From: an uncultured Rivibacter sp.
Lineage (GTDB): Bacteria; Pseudomonadota; Gammaproteobacteria; Burkholderiales; Burkholderiaceae
NCBI GenBank assembly: GCA_946481025.1
Contig: CAMLNA010000051.1
Location: 1 to 27,317, forward strand
Reading direction: 5' to 3'
DNA length: 27,317 nt
How positions within the stretch are numbered: the stretch's first letter is position 1; each line of letters opens with the position of its first letter. Of this stretch, positions 6,864-15,651 are shown one piece after another. The position numbers were made by a program, and so were the translations under genes. Under the pieces are notes generated by a model, which was given only the letters and a program-made list of their open reading frames with translations, was not told the DNA's origin and did not search any database.

Positions 6864-8924
6864 TCAGGCCGGTTCGGCCACCAGCCCGCGGTCGACCAGC
6901 ATCGCCTGCACGTCGGCGTCACGCCCACGGAACGCCCGGTAGGCCGCCCCCGGTTCGACGCTGTTGCCGGCGCTGTAGATGTGGCGCTTCAGGCGCCCGG
7001 CGGTCGCGGGATGGAAGATGTCGCCGGCCTCGACGAAGGCATTGAAGCCATCGGCGTCGAGCACCTCGGCCCACATGTAGACGTAGTAGCCGGCCGCATA
7101 GCTGTCGCTGGCGAACAGGTGGCGGAAATGCGGCAGCCGGTGCATCAGGCCCACCACCTGCGGCACGCCCAGGCGGGCACGCTCGTCCCGCTCGAAGGCG
7201 GTGATGTCCAGCCCATCCATCGACGTCTTGCGATGCAGCGCCAGGTCGAGCAGCGCCGAGCCGACGTACTGCACCGTCTCATAGCCCTGGTTGAAATGGC
7301 GCGCGCGCTTCAGGCGCTCGACCAGCGCATCGGGCATGGGTTCGCCGGTCTGCACGTGCAACGCATGGCGCTTGAGCACCTGGGGTTCGAGCGCCCAGTG
7401 CTCGTAGATCTGCGACGGCAGTTCCACGAAGTCCTGCAGCACGTTGGTGCCCGACAGGCGTTCGTAGGTCACGCTGCTGAGCAGCCCGTGCAGGCCGTGG
7501 CCGAACTCGTGGAACAGGGTGCGCACGTCGTCGAACGACAGCAGCGTCGGCGTGCCCGGCGCACCCTTGGCGAAGTTGTTGTTGTTCACCACGATGGGCA
7601 GCACCGCGGAACCGTCGGCGGTGTTGCGCATCTGCTCGCGATACAGGCTCATCCAGGCGCCGCCGCGCTTGCTCGGGCGCGCGAAGTTGTCGCCGAGGAA
7701 GAGGCCGACCAGCGCGTCGGTCCCGGCATCTCGCACCTCCCAGGCGCGGACGTCCGGGTGGTAGAGCGCCAGGCCGCGCTGCTCGACGAAACGCACGCCG
7801 AACAGCCGGCCGGCGCAGTCGAACATCGCATCGATCATGCGGTCGAGCTGCAGGTACGGCTTCACCTCGTTGTCGTCGAGCTGGTAGCGCGCCACGCGCA
7901 CCTGCTCGGCGTAGTGGCGCCAGTCCCAGGGTTGCAGTTCGATGGCGTCGCCGGCCGCGCGGGCCTGGGCTTCGAGCAGTGCACGCTCTTCGGCTGCGCG
8001 CGCCTTGGCCGGGCCCCACACGCGCTGCAGCAACCCGGCCACGGCATCGGGCGTGCCGGCCATGCGATCGCGCAGCGCGTAGTCGGCATAGCTTTCGAAG
8101 CCGTGCAGGCGCGCCTGTTCGAGGCGCAGCTTCATGATCTCCGCGGCCAGCGCCCGCGTGTCGCGTTCAGGCACCAGCTCGCCGCGCGAGGTCCAGGCGC
8201 GCCACGCGGCTTCGCGCAGGTCGCGACGCTTGCTGAAGGTGAGGAAAGGCACGATCAGCGAACGCGAGAGGGTCACGACATGCCCGTCGACAGCACGCTG
8301 AGACGCCGCTTCGCGCGCGGCATTGCGCACCCAGTCGGGCAGCCCGTCGAGGTCGGCCTCGCCGGCAAGCGGCAGGTGGTAGGCCGCCTCGTCGCCCAGC
8401 ACGTGCTGGCTGAACCGGGTGTTGAGCTCGGCCAGCTGCTGCATCACCTCGGCGTATCGCACCTTGGCCGCGGGGGCCAGGCGCGCGCCGGCCATCACGA
8501 AGTCGAGATGCAGCCTCTCCAGCAGGCGCTGCTGTTCGGCGCCGAGGCCCAGCGTGGCGCGCCGCTCGTGCAGCGCTTCGAGGCGCTCGAACAGCGCCGC
8601 GTTCAGGTACACCGCGCTTCGGTGGGCGGCCAGCCTGGGCGCCATCTCGCGTTCCACCTCCCGCAGTTCGGGTGAACTCTCGGAGGCGCACAGGTTGTGG
8701 AACACGGCTTCGATCCGGCGCAGCAGGCGGCCGCTGCGGTCCAGCGCGGCAGCGGTGTTGTCGAAGCCGGGCGGCTCGGCGGCCCGGGCAATGGCCTCTA
8801 TCTCGGCCAGGTGTTGCGCGAGCCCCTGCTCGAACGCGGGCGGGAAGTGGCCGGGCCGGATGCGGTCGAAGGGGGGCAGTCCGTAGGGGGTATCCCAGTC
8901 CTGCAGCAGGGGATTGCTCGTCAT
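6864..8924 (-). CDS. M3 family metallopeptidase (Dcp/oligopeptidase A-like)
   Basis: Cytoplasmic zinc peptidase of 686 residues that degrades short peptides. The zinc site is complete: H472-E473-F474-G475-H476 (HExxH) and the downstream ligand E501 in FVELPSQ. The segments LSGTNVLQDFVELPSQIYEHWA, FNQGYETVQYVGSALLD, YAAGYYVYMWAEVLDADGF and the C-terminal YRAFRGRDADVQAMLVDRGL look closer to peptidyl-dipeptidase Dcp than to PrlC, but the two subfamilies are hard to separate by eye. No signal peptide is seen. The start at 8924 (MTSNPLLQDW) has GAGG six bases upstream; an ATG four codons earlier is possible. It is divergent from mpl and heads a unit with the two small membrane/secreted genes. Confidence 0.92.
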   Translation of the reverse strand: MTSNPLLQDWDTPYGLPPFDRIRPGHFPPAFEQGLAQHLAEIEAIARAAEPPGFDNTAAALDRSGRLLRRIEAVFHNLCASESSPELREVEREMAPRLAAHRSAVYLNAALFERLEALHERRATLGLGAEQQRLLERLHLDFVMAGARLAPAAKVRYAEVMQQLAELNTRFSQHVLGDEAAYHLPLAGEADLDGLPDWVRNAAREAASQRAVDGHVVTLSRSLIVPFLTFSKRRDLREAAWRAWTSRGELVPERDTRALAAEIMKLRLEQARLHGFESYADYALRDRMAGTPDAVAGLLQRVWGPAKARAAEERALLEAQARAAGDAIELQPWDWRHYAEQVRVARYQLDDNEVKPYLQLDRMIDAMFDCAGRLFGVRFVEQRGLALYHPDVRAWEVRDAGTDALVGLFLGDNFARPSKRGGAWMSLYREQMRNTADGSAVLPIVVNNNNFAKGAPGTPTLLSFDDVRTLFHEFGHGLHGLLSSVTYERLSGTNVLQDFVELPSQIYEHWALEPQVLKRHALHVQTGEPMPDALVERLKRARHFNQGYETVQYVGSALLDLALHRKTSMDGLDITAFERDERARLGVPQVVGLMHRLPHFRHLFASDSYAAGYYVYMWAEVLDADGFNAFVEAGDIFHPATAGRLKRHIYSAGNSVEPGAAYRAFRGRDADVQAMLVDRGLVAEPA

Positions 8925-9025
8925 GCGGGGCCTCATGAGCCATTGGCGCCCTGTGGGGCGGAGCCGGCATGGTAAGACGAGTTGGCAAACGCTGCGCGGG
9001 CCGCAGCGAGCCCCGTCCGGGCTCC

Positions 9026-9031
9026 TAGAAT
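9026..9031 (+). promoter_or_regulatory. -10-like hexamer directly upstream of mpl
   Basis: TAGAAT differs from the TATAAT consensus at one base and ends 7 bases before the mpl ATG at 9039, so transcription from it would start at or next to the start codon. No Shine-Dalgarno precedes mpl. No good -35 is seen at the usual distance; TTGGCA at 8982 is too far (38 bases). Together this suggests a leaderless or nearly leaderless mRNA. Confidence 0.4.
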
Positions 9032-9038
9032 CGCCCGA

Positions 9039-10397
9039 ATGCACATTCACATCCTTGGTATCTGCGGCACCTTCATGGGGGGTGTGGCGGCGCTGGCGCG
9101 CGAGGCGGGGCACCGCGTGACGGGCTGCGACGCGGGCGTGTATCCGCCCATGAGCGACCAGCTGCGCGCGCTCGACATCGAGCTGATCGAGGGTTATTCG
9201 GCCGACCAGCTCAAGCTGAAGCCCGACGTGTTCGTCGTCGGCAACGTGGTGTCGCGCGGCAATGCGCTGGTCGAAGCCATGCTCGACGCCGGCGCGCCCT
9301 ACACCAGCGGCCCGCAGTGGCTGGCCGAACACGTGCTGCAAGGCCGCCACGTGCTGGCGGTGGCCGGCACGCACGGCAAGACCACCACCACGTCGATGCT
9401 GGCGTGGATCCTCGAATGCGCCGGCATCAACCCCGGCTTCCTGGTGGGCGGCGTGCCGCAGAACTTCGGCGTGTCGGCACGGCTGGGCACGGGCGCTCCC
9501 TTCGTCATCGAGGCCGACGAATACGACACCGCCTTCTTCGACAAGCGCAGCAAGTTCGTGCACTACCGTCCGCGCACCGCGGTGCTCAACAACCTCGAAT
9601 ACGACCACGCCGACATCTTTGCCGACCTCGCGGCCATCGAGACCCAGTTCCACCACCTGGTGCGCACCGTGCCCGCCTCGGGCCGGCTGGTCGTGAACGC
9701 ACGCGAGGAAAGCCTGGACCGCGTCCTGCAGCGCGGCTGCTGGAGCGAAAGCGTGCGCTTCGGCACGCGCGGCGACGCTCCGGGCTGGCGCGCACGCGGC
9801 GAGCCGCACGCGTTCGACGTGCTCAAGTCCGGCGTGCACCTGGCACGCGTCGAATGGGAACTGCTGGGCGAGCACAACCAGATGAACGCGCTCGCCGCCA
9901 TCGCTGCGGCCGACCACGTCGGCGTGGCGCCCGCGGTGGCAGCCAGAGCGCTGGGCGAATTCCGCAACGTCAAGCGCCGGCTCGAGCTGCGCGGCGAGGC
10001 CAAGGCCGTGAAGGTCTACGACGACTTCGCGCACCATCCCACCGCCATCCGCACCACGGTCGACGGCCTGCGCCGCAAGGTCGGCCTGGAACGCATCCTG
10101 GCCGTGTTCGAGCCGCGCTCCAACACGATGAAGCTGGGCACCATGAAGGCTCAGCTGCCCTGGGCCCTGGAAGAGGCCGACCTCGCCTTCTGCCACAGCG
10201 GTGGCCTCACCTGGAACGCCGAGGACGCACTGGCGCCGATGGGCGACAAGGCCACGGTGAGCGACGACATCGACGAACTGGTGCAGCGCGTGGTGCGCGC
10301 CAGCAGGCCGGGCGACCACATCCTGTGCATGAGCAACGGCGGCTTCGGCGGCATCCACGCGAAGCTGCTCGACGCACTGGCGGGTTCGCGCCGCTGA
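9039..10397 (+). CDS. mpl: UDP-N-acetylmuramate:L-alanyl-gamma-D-glutamyl-meso-diaminopimelate ligase
   Basis: Murein-recycling ligase that joins the recovered tripeptide L-Ala-gamma-D-Glu-meso-DAP to UDP-MurNAc using ATP, in the cytoplasm. The 452-residue length fits Mpl. The N-terminus MHIHILGICGTFMGGVAALA with GCDAGVYPPMSDQL is the Mpl form of the Mur-ligase Rossmann domain. The ATP loop is GTHGKTTTT (110-118), then FVIEADEYDTAFFDKRSKFVHY, NNLEYDHADIF, and the C-terminal domain with KVYDDFAHHPTAI and VFEPRSNTMKLG. The ADEYDTAFFDKRSKF segment separates Mpl from MurC. It heads the long plus-strand run; the start is the only ATG that preserves the N-terminal nucleotide-binding segment. Confidence 0.97.
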   Translation: MHIHILGICGTFMGGVAALAREAGHRVTGCDAGVYPPMSDQLRALDIELIEGYSADQLKLKPDVFVVGNVVSRGNALVEAMLDAGAPYTSGPQWLAEHVLQGRHVLAVAGTHGKTTTTSMLAWILECAGINPGFLVGGVPQNFGVSARLGTGAPFVIEADEYDTAFFDKRSKFVHYRPRTAVLNNLEYDHADIFADLAAIETQFHHLVRTVPASGRLVVNAREESLDRVLQRGCWSESVRFGTRGDAPGWRARGEPHAFDVLKSGVHLARVEWELLGEHNQMNALAAIAAADHVGVAPAVAARALGEFRNVKRRLELRGEAKAVKVYDDFAHHPTAIRTTVDGLRRKVGLERILAVFEPRSNTMKLGTMKAQLPWALEEADLAFCHSGGLTWNAEDALAPMGDKATVSDDIDELVQRVVRASRPGDHILCMSNGGFGGIHAKLLDALAGSRR

Positions 10398-10403
10398 AGG
10401 CCG

Positions 10404-10757
10404 ATGAAGAAGCACGTCCTGCTGGCGATCGGCGTGCTCTCGGTAGCCGCCGGCGTCGTGGGCGCCTTCCTGCCGCTGCTGCCCACCGTCCCCTTCCTGC
10501 TGCTGGCGGCCTGGTGTTTTGCCCGCGCCAACCCGGCCTGGGAGCGCCGGCTGCTGGAGCATCCGCGCTACGGGCCGCAGTTGCGGGCCTGGCGCGCCCG
10601 CGGCGTCATTTCGCGTCCGGCGAAATGGGCGGCGGCGCTCTCGCTGCTGTTCAGCGCCGCCCTGGGCCTGCTGCTGCTTCCCGGCGCTTGGCGCTGGGTG
10701 CCCGCGGGCGTGGCCCTGGTGGTGGGCAGCTGGATCCTCACGCGGCCGAGCACATGA
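10404..10757 (+). CDS. DUF454 (YbaN-like) inner membrane protein
   Basis: A 117-residue membrane protein of the YbaN/DUF454 family, function unknown. Seen: an N-terminal hydrophobic region of two adjoining helices (about 4-38) holding the family motif FLPLLPTVPFLLLAAWCFARANP, a basic amphipathic loop (ERRLLEHPRYGPQLRAWRARGVIS), then two further helices at about 72-90 and 95-112. The start follows the mpl stop by 6 bases with AAGG in front. Its own stop overlaps the next start (ATGA), so it is translationally coupled to the esterase gene. Nothing in the sequence points to a substrate. Confidence 0.88.
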   Translation: MKKHVLLAIGVLSVAAGVVGAFLPLLPTVPFLLLAAWCFARANPAWERRLLEHPRYGPQLRAWRARGVISRPAKWAAALSLLFSAALGLLLLPGAWRWVPAGVALVVGSWILTRPST

Positions 10758-11359
10758 CCGCCCGCACCACCCACCTGCTCTACCTGCACGGCTTCCGCTC
10801 GTCGCCGCGCTCGACCAAGGCGCAGCGCATGGCCCGCGAAGTGGAGGCGCTGCGCGGCGCCGGCTGCGACATCACCTGGTGGTGCCCGCAACTGCCGCCG
10901 TCGCCGGCCCGGGCCATGCGCGAGGTGATGGCCGGCATGGCCGGCTGGCCGCGCGACACGACGGCCGTGATGGGCAGCTCGCTCGGCGGCTTCTACGCCA
11001 CCGCGGTGGCCGAGGCGCTCGGCTGCCCGGCCGTGCTCGTCAACCCCGCCGTCGAGCCGGCCCGCGACCTCGCGGCCTACATCGGCGAGCAGACCACCTG
11101 GCAGGACCCCGCCGAGCACTTCCACTTCCGCGCCGAGTTCATCGACGAACTGAAGGCGCTGCGGCCGTCCGCCATCACCCGGCCCGAGCGCTACTTCGCC
11201 GTCATCGCCAAGGGCGACGAGGTGCTCGACTGGCGCGAGATGAGCGCCCGTTATGCGCAATGCCGCGTCAAGCTGCTCGAAGGCGGCGACCATGCGCTTT
11301 CAGACTTCGACACCCACCTGCCCGAGGTGCTGGCATTCCTCGGGTTGAACCGTTCCTAG
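10754..11359 (+). CDS. YqiA-like alpha/beta-hydrolase esterase
   Basis: A 201-residue serine hydrolase of the YqiA/UPF0227 family. It starts TTHLLYLHGFRSSPRSTKAQ, the oxyanion and HGF segment, and carries the nucleophile S76 in GSSLGGFYAT, a likely acid D155 in KGDEVLDW and H180 in EGGDHALSDF, so the full catalytic triad is present. The E. coli relative hydrolyses short acyl-ester substrates in vitro; the natural substrate is unknown. No signal peptide is present, so it is cytoplasmic. It overlaps the DUF454 gene by 4 bases and ends 9 bases before ribE. Confidence 0.88.
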   Translation: MTARTTHLLYLHGFRSSPRSTKAQRMAREVEALRGAGCDITWWCPQLPPSPARAMREVMAGMAGWPRDTTAVMGSSLGGFYATAVAEALGCPAVLVNPAVEPARDLAAYIGEQTTWQDPAEHFHFRAEFIDELKALRPSAITRPERYFAVIAKGDEVLDWREMSARYAQCRVKLLEGGDHALSDFDTHLPEVLAFLGLNRS

Positions 11360-11368
11360 AGTCACACC

Positions 11369-12064
11369 ATGTTCACAGGCATCGTCCAGGGCGTCGCCAC
11401 CGTCGCCGCCATCACCGACCGCACGGGGCTGCGCAGCTTCAGGCTCGACTTTCCGGCGGGCTTCGCCACCGACCTGGCCATCGGCGCCAGCGTGGCGGTC
11501 GACGGCGTGTGCCTCACCGTCACCGCGCTGGAAGGCACCGGCGCCGCGCAGTTCGACGTGATGCAGCAAAGCCTGGCGCTCACCACGCTGGCCACGCTGC
11601 GCGAGGGCAGCCGGGTCAACGTGGAGCGCGCCGCGAAGGACGGCGCCGAGATCGGCGGCCACCCGATCTCCGGCCACGTCGACTTCCAGGCCCGGCTGCT
11701 CTCGATCCGCCAGCCCGAGAACAACCACGTGCTGCGCCTCGGCGTGCCCGCGCCGTGGATGCGCTACGTGTTCGCCAAGGGCTACATCGCCATCAACGGA
11801 GCCAGCCTCACCGTGGCCGAGGCCGACCGCCGCGCCGGCTGGTTCGAGGTGTGGCTCATCCCCGAGACGCTGCGCATGACGACCTTCGGCGACAAGCGCG
11901 AAGGCGACGCACTCAACATCGAGATCGAGCGTGGCACCCAGGTGGTGGTGGACACCGTGCGCGACACACTCGAAGAGCGCCTGGGGCCGCTGCTGCCGGC
12001 ACTCGAAGCGCTGCTGCGCGAGCGCGGCGTGGCCGTCGAGGAGCTGGCCGGCCCGAAAACCTGA
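11369..12064 (+). CDS. ribE: Riboflavin synthase alpha subunit
   Basis: Converts two 6,7-dimethyl-8-ribityllumazine molecules to riboflavin plus a pyrimidinedione. The protein has the diagnostic two lumazine-binding repeats: MFTGIVQGVA with DGVCLTV (45-51) and GGHPISGHVD (96-105) in the first, and YIAINGASLTV (139-149) with LIPETLRMTTFG in the second. At 231 residues it is about 15-20 longer than usual because of a C-terminal helix (200-231). It looks more like the stand-alone E. coli-type enzyme (MFTGIVQG start) than the version in rib operons, and no other rib gene is near, so a second copy may exist elsewhere. There is no Shine-Dalgarno; TAGAGT, overlapping the previous stop codon, ends 7 bases before the ATG. 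Confidence 0.93.
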   Translation: MFTGIVQGVATVAAITDRTGLRSFRLDFPAGFATDLAIGASVAVDGVCLTVTALEGTGAAQFDVMQQSLALTTLATLREGSRVNVERAAKDGAEIGGHPISGHVDFQARLLSIRQPENNHVLRLGVPAPWMRYVFAKGYIAINGASLTVAEADRRAGWFEVWLIPETLRMTTFGDKREGDALNIEIERGTQVVVDTVRDTLEERLGPLLPALEALLRERGVAVEELAGPKT

Positions 12065-12130
12065 GTCGGTGCAGGGCATGCCGGGCGGCTCATGATGTCG
12101 CGCATCCCGCAACCAGGATGCGACCACACC

Positions 12131-13531
12131 ATGGGCAACCCTCTTTCCTCCGACCCGAAACACACCCGCATCGAGCGCGACAGCATGGGCGAGCTCGCCG
12201 TGCCGGCCGACGCGCTGTGGGGCGCGCAGACCCAGCGCGCCATCGACAACTTCCCGGTCAGCGGCCAGCGGATGCCGCCCGCCTTCGTGCAGGCGCTGCT
12301 GCTGGTCAAGGCCGCCGCGGCCCAGGCCAACGTGCGCATCGGCGCGCTGCCCGCCGAGGTGGGCGAGGCCATCGTGGCCGCCTGCCGCCAGCTGCGAGGC
12401 GACCCCGAGCTGATGCAGCACTTCCCGCTCGACGTGTTCCAGACCGGCTCGGGCACCAGCAGCAACATGAACGCCAACGAGGTGATCGCCACGCTGGCCA
12501 CGCGCGCGCTGGGCACGCCGGTGAGCCCGAACGACCACGTCAACTGCAGCCAAAGCAGCAACGACGTGATTCCTACCACCATCCACGTGAGCGCCGCGCT
12601 GGTGCTGCACGGCGAGCTGCTGCCGGCCCTGGGGCACCTGGTCAACGTGCTCAAGCACAAGGCACCCGCGGTGCACGAGCATGTGAAGACCGGCCGCACC
12701 CACCTGATGGATGCGATGCCGGTGCGCCTGAGCCAGGTGCTCGACGGCTGGGCGCAACAGCTGCTGCAGGACATCCGGCAGCTGCACCACCTGATGCCGG
12801 ACCTGCAGGCGCTGGCGCAGGGCGGCACCGCGGTCGGCACCGGCGTCAATGCGCCGCCGGGCTTTGCCGGGGCGTTCTGCGAGGTGCTGAACGAAGAGAC
12901 CGGCCTCGCCTTCCGCCCGGGGGACAGCTACTTCGCGCTGATGGGCTCGCAGGACACGGCGGTCGCGCTGTCGGGCCAGCTCAAGACCACCGCCGTGTCG
13001 CTGCTGAAGATCGCCAACGACCTGCGCTGGATGAACTCCGGCCCGCTGGCAGGCTTGCGGGAGATCGAGCTGCCCTCGCTGCAGCCCGGGTCGTCCATCA
13101 TGCCGGGCAAGGTGAACCCGGTGATCCCGGAGGCGGTGGCGATGGTCGCCGCACAGGTGATGGGCAACGACACCACCATCACCGTGGCCGGCGGCAGCGG
13201 CAACTTCGAGCTGAACGTGATGCTGCCGGTCGTCGCCCGCAACCTGCTCGAAAGCCTGGCGCTGCTGTCGAGCGCCAGCCGGCTGCTGGCCGACAAGGCC
13301 ATCGCCGGCTTCAAGGTCAACGAAGACGCGCTGCAGCAGGCGCTCGCCCGCAACCCCATCCTGGTGACGGCGCTCAACCCGCTGATCGGCTACCTCAAGG
13401 CCGCCGAGATCGCCAAGCAGGCCTATGCGCAGGGCCGGCCGATCATCGACGTGGCCGACGAGATGACGGACCTGGGGCGGCAGAAGCTGCAGGAGCTGCT
13501 GGACCCGCGCAAGCTGACCGGAGAGGGGTGA
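12131..13531 (+). CDS. fumC: Class II fumarate hydratase
   Basis: TCA-cycle enzyme that interconverts fumarate and L-malate; iron-independent tetramer. The 466-residue length is normal. Conserved segments: IERDSMGELAVPADALWGAQTQRA at the start, TGSGTSSNMNANEV (106-118), CSQSSNDVIPT (139-149), GRTHLMDAMP with H191, and the signature GSSIMPGKVNPVIPEA beginning at residue 320, which holds the catalytic serine. The ATG at 12131 is preferred over an in-frame ATG at 12092, which would add 13 residues with no family match. Neither has a strong Shine-Dalgarno. The sequence is fumarase and not argininosuccinate lyase or aspartase, judging by the N-terminal and GSGTSSNMN segments. Confidence 0.96.
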   Translation: MGNPLSSDPKHTRIERDSMGELAVPADALWGAQTQRAIDNFPVSGQRMPPAFVQALLLVKAAAAQANVRIGALPAEVGEAIVAACRQLRGDPELMQHFPLDVFQTGSGTSSNMNANEVIATLATRALGTPVSPNDHVNCSQSSNDVIPTTIHVSAALVLHGELLPALGHLVNVLKHKAPAVHEHVKTGRTHLMDAMPVRLSQVLDGWAQQLLQDIRQLHHLMPDLQALAQGGTAVGTGVNAPPGFAGAFCEVLNEETGLAFRPGDSYFALMGSQDTAVALSGQLKTTAVSLLKIANDLRWMNSGPLAGLREIELPSLQPGSSIMPGKVNPVIPEAVAMVAAQVMGNDTTITVAGGSGNFELNVMLPVVARNLLESLALLSSASRLLADKAIAGFKVNEDALQQALARNPILVTALNPLIGYLKAAEIAKQAYAQGRPIIDVADEMTDLGRQKLQELLDPRKLTGEG

Positions 13532-13560
13532 ACCGGGGCATCGGTGAAAATGCGCCGGAT

Positions 13561-15630
13561 ATGTATGCCCTGTTCGAAGACGCCGGCAAGTTCCTCGCCG
13601 GCCGCGTGATGTCCGAAGCCGAAAGCTCGATGCAGGTCGAGCTCGACTCCGGCAAGCGCGTGAAAGTGAAAGCCGCCAACGTGCTGCTGCGTTTTGCCAA
13701 GCCCGCACCCAACGAGGTGCTGGCCCAGGGCCAGCAGCTGTCGCGCGAGATCGACCTCGACCTCATCTGGGAGGTCGCTCCCGACGAGGAGTTCGGCTTC
13801 GAGGACATCGCGCGCGAGTACTTCAGCGACAAGGCCGATGCACCGCAGCAGGCCGCAGCCCTGTTCCGCCTGTTCGAGGCGCCGCACTACTTTCACCGCC
13901 GAGGCAAGGGTCGCTTCCGCAAGGCGCCCGAAGACGTGCTGAAGCAGGCGCTGGTGGCCATCGAGCGCAAGGCCCAGCAGGCTGCCCAGATCGAGTCCTG
14001 GGCGGTGGAGCTGGCCGCCGGCCGATGCCCGGCGCCGATCCGCGAACAGCTCTACAAGCTGCTGTTCAAGCCCGACAAGAACGGCCCCGAATACAAGGCC
14101 GTGGTCGAGGCGGCCAAGCGCTCGCACAAGGCGCCGCTCGACCTGCTGAAGGACGCCGGCGCGATCGACTCGCCCTATCACTTCCACTGGAAGCGCTTCC
14201 TGTTCGAGTTCTTCCCCAAGGGCACGGGCTTCCCGGCGCTGGCCGCCCCGGCCATCAAGGACGAGCTGCCGCGCGCGCCGGTGCAGGCGTTCTCGATCGA
14301 CGACTCGGCCACCACCGAGATCGACGACGCGCTCTCGGTGCAGGGCCTGGGCAGCGGCTCGGTGGTGCTGGGCATCCACATCGCGGCCCCCGGTCTCGCC
14401 ATCGCGCCGGGTTCGCCGCTCGACCAGGTGGCGCGCGCCCGCTGGTCCACCGTGTACATGCCGGGCTACAAGCTCACCATGCTGCCCGACGAGGTGGTGC
14501 AGACCTATACGCTTCAGGAAGGCCGCGACTGCCCGGCCGTGTCGATCTACGCCACCTTCGACGAAGCGACGCTCGAGCTGCGGCACACCGAAACGAAGCT
14601 GGAGCTGGTGCCCATTGCCGCGAACCTGCGGCACGACCGGCTCGACAGCGTGATCACCGAGGCGAGCCTCGGCGGCACCGCACCGGCCGACTACCCCTTC
14701 CCGGCCGAACTGGCCTTCGCCTACCGGCTCGCGAAGCACCTCAAGGCCCAGCGCGAAGTGGTGCGCGGCAAGCCCGAGAACTTCAACCGGCCGGACTACA
14801 ACTTCAAGCTCGACGGCAACGACGGCCGCGAGCCCGACGGCAGCGAGCGGGTCCTCATCGGCCTGCGCCAGCGGGGGGCACCGCTCGACCTCATCGTTTC
14901 CGAAGCGATGATCCTGGCCAACAGCAACTGGGGCGCGCTGCTGGCCGAGGCCGGCGTGCCCGGCATCTACCGCAGCCAGGCGAGCCTGGCCCCGGGCATC
15001 AAGGTGCGCATGGGCGTGAAGCCGGCGCCGCATGCGGGCATGGGCGTCAAGCAGTACACCTGGGCCACTTCGCCGCTGCGCCGCTACGTGGACCTCGTGA
15101 ACCAGTGGCAGATCATTGCCGCCGCACGGCACGGCCGCACCGCCGCGCTGGTGGCGCCGTTCAAGCCCAAGGACGCCGAGCTGTTCTCGGTGATCTCCGG
15201 CTTCGACGCGGCCTACAGCGCCTACAACGGCTTCCAGAGCGGCATGGAGCGCTACTGGACGCTGCGCTACCTGGAGCAGAACGGGCTCACCGAACTCGAA
15301 GCCGCGGTGCTGAAGGAGGGCCTGGTGCGCGCGGACGACCTGCCGCTGGTGTTCCGCGCGCTCGGCGCGGACGGCCTGCCGCGCGGCGCCCGCGTGCGCG
15401 TGCGCATCACCGGCACCGACCTGCTGACCCTGGACGTGCATGCCAGCGTCGTGGCCCGCCTCGATGACGCGAGCACCACCGCCGACGACGCCAACGTCGA
15501 ATCCGACGACAGCGAAGACGCAGAGGCGAGCGGCGACGCCGCCGGCCCCCTGTCGCTGGCCATCGACGTGGGTGACGCGGAAGGCGAAACCCCGCCCGCC
15601 AGCGGCGATACTGCGCCCACCGCCTCCTGA
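13561..15630 (+). CDS. RNB-domain exoribonuclease (RNase II/R family)
   Basis: A 3'-5' exoribonuclease-like protein of 689 residues. The RNB core is clear: SIDDSATTEIDDALSV (245-260) gives metal-binding D247, D255 and D256, with E253 where E. coli RNase II has Asp207; later LDLIVSEAMILANSNWG and TSPLRRYVDLVNQ (503-515), with R507 matching the catalytic arginine. The first 120 residues form an unassigned RNA-binding-like region beginning MYALFEDAGKFLAGRV. The end (about 635-689) is an acidic, low-complexity tail, and I cannot see a typical C-terminal S1 domain. The ATG at 13561 fits the family start; an in-frame GTG at 13528 overlaps the fumC stop with GGAGAGG in front and would add 11 residues. 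Confidence 0.9.
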   Translation: MYALFEDAGKFLAGRVMSEAESSMQVELDSGKRVKVKAANVLLRFAKPAPNEVLAQGQQLSREIDLDLIWEVAPDEEFGFEDIAREYFSDKADAPQQAAALFRLFEAPHYFHRRGKGRFRKAPEDVLKQALVAIERKAQQAAQIESWAVELAAGRCPAPIREQLYKLLFKPDKNGPEYKAVVEAAKRSHKAPLDLLKDAGAIDSPYHFHWKRFLFEFFPKGTGFPALAAPAIKDELPRAPVQAFSIDDSATTEIDDALSVQGLGSGSVVLGIHIAAPGLAIAPGSPLDQVARARWSTVYMPGYKLTMLPDEVVQTYTLQEGRDCPAVSIYATFDEATLELRHTETKLELVPIAANLRHDRLDSVITEASLGGTAPADYPFPAELAFAYRLAKHLKAQREVVRGKPENFNRPDYNFKLDGNDGREPDGSERVLIGLRQRGAPLDLIVSEAMILANSNWGALLAEAGVPGIYRSQASLAPGIKVRMGVKPAPHAGMGVKQYTWATSPLRRYVDLVNQWQIIAAARHGRTAALVAPFKPKDAELFSVISGFDAAYSAYNGFQSGMERYWTLRYLEQNGLTELEAAVLKEGLVRADDLPLVFRALGADGLPRGARVRVRITGTDLLTLDVHASVVARLDDASTTADDANVESDDSEDAEASGDAAGPLSLAIDVGDAEGETPPASGDTAPTAS

Positions 15631-15651
15631 GTTCGCTGCGACACCTCTTCC

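Noticed and set aside
8982..8987. TTGGCA as -35 box for mpl
   Set aside because: It is 38 bases from the TAGAAT hexamer, more than twice the usual spacing.
8925..10562. N-terminal extension of the M3 peptidase on the minus strand
   Set aside because: The extra residues are antisense to mpl and DUF454 and have no peptidase features; the start at 8924 has a ribosome-binding site.
10519..13560. A very long plus-strand frame running ahead of the RNB gene
   Set aside because: Before 13561 the product is Arg/Ala-rich noise overlapping esterase, ribE and fumC in another frame; only the part from 13561 matches a protein family.
11300..13708. An 802-codon minus-strand frame opposite ribE and fumC
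   Set aside because: His/Arg/Gly-rich composition with no motif and full overlap with two clear plus-strand enzymes.
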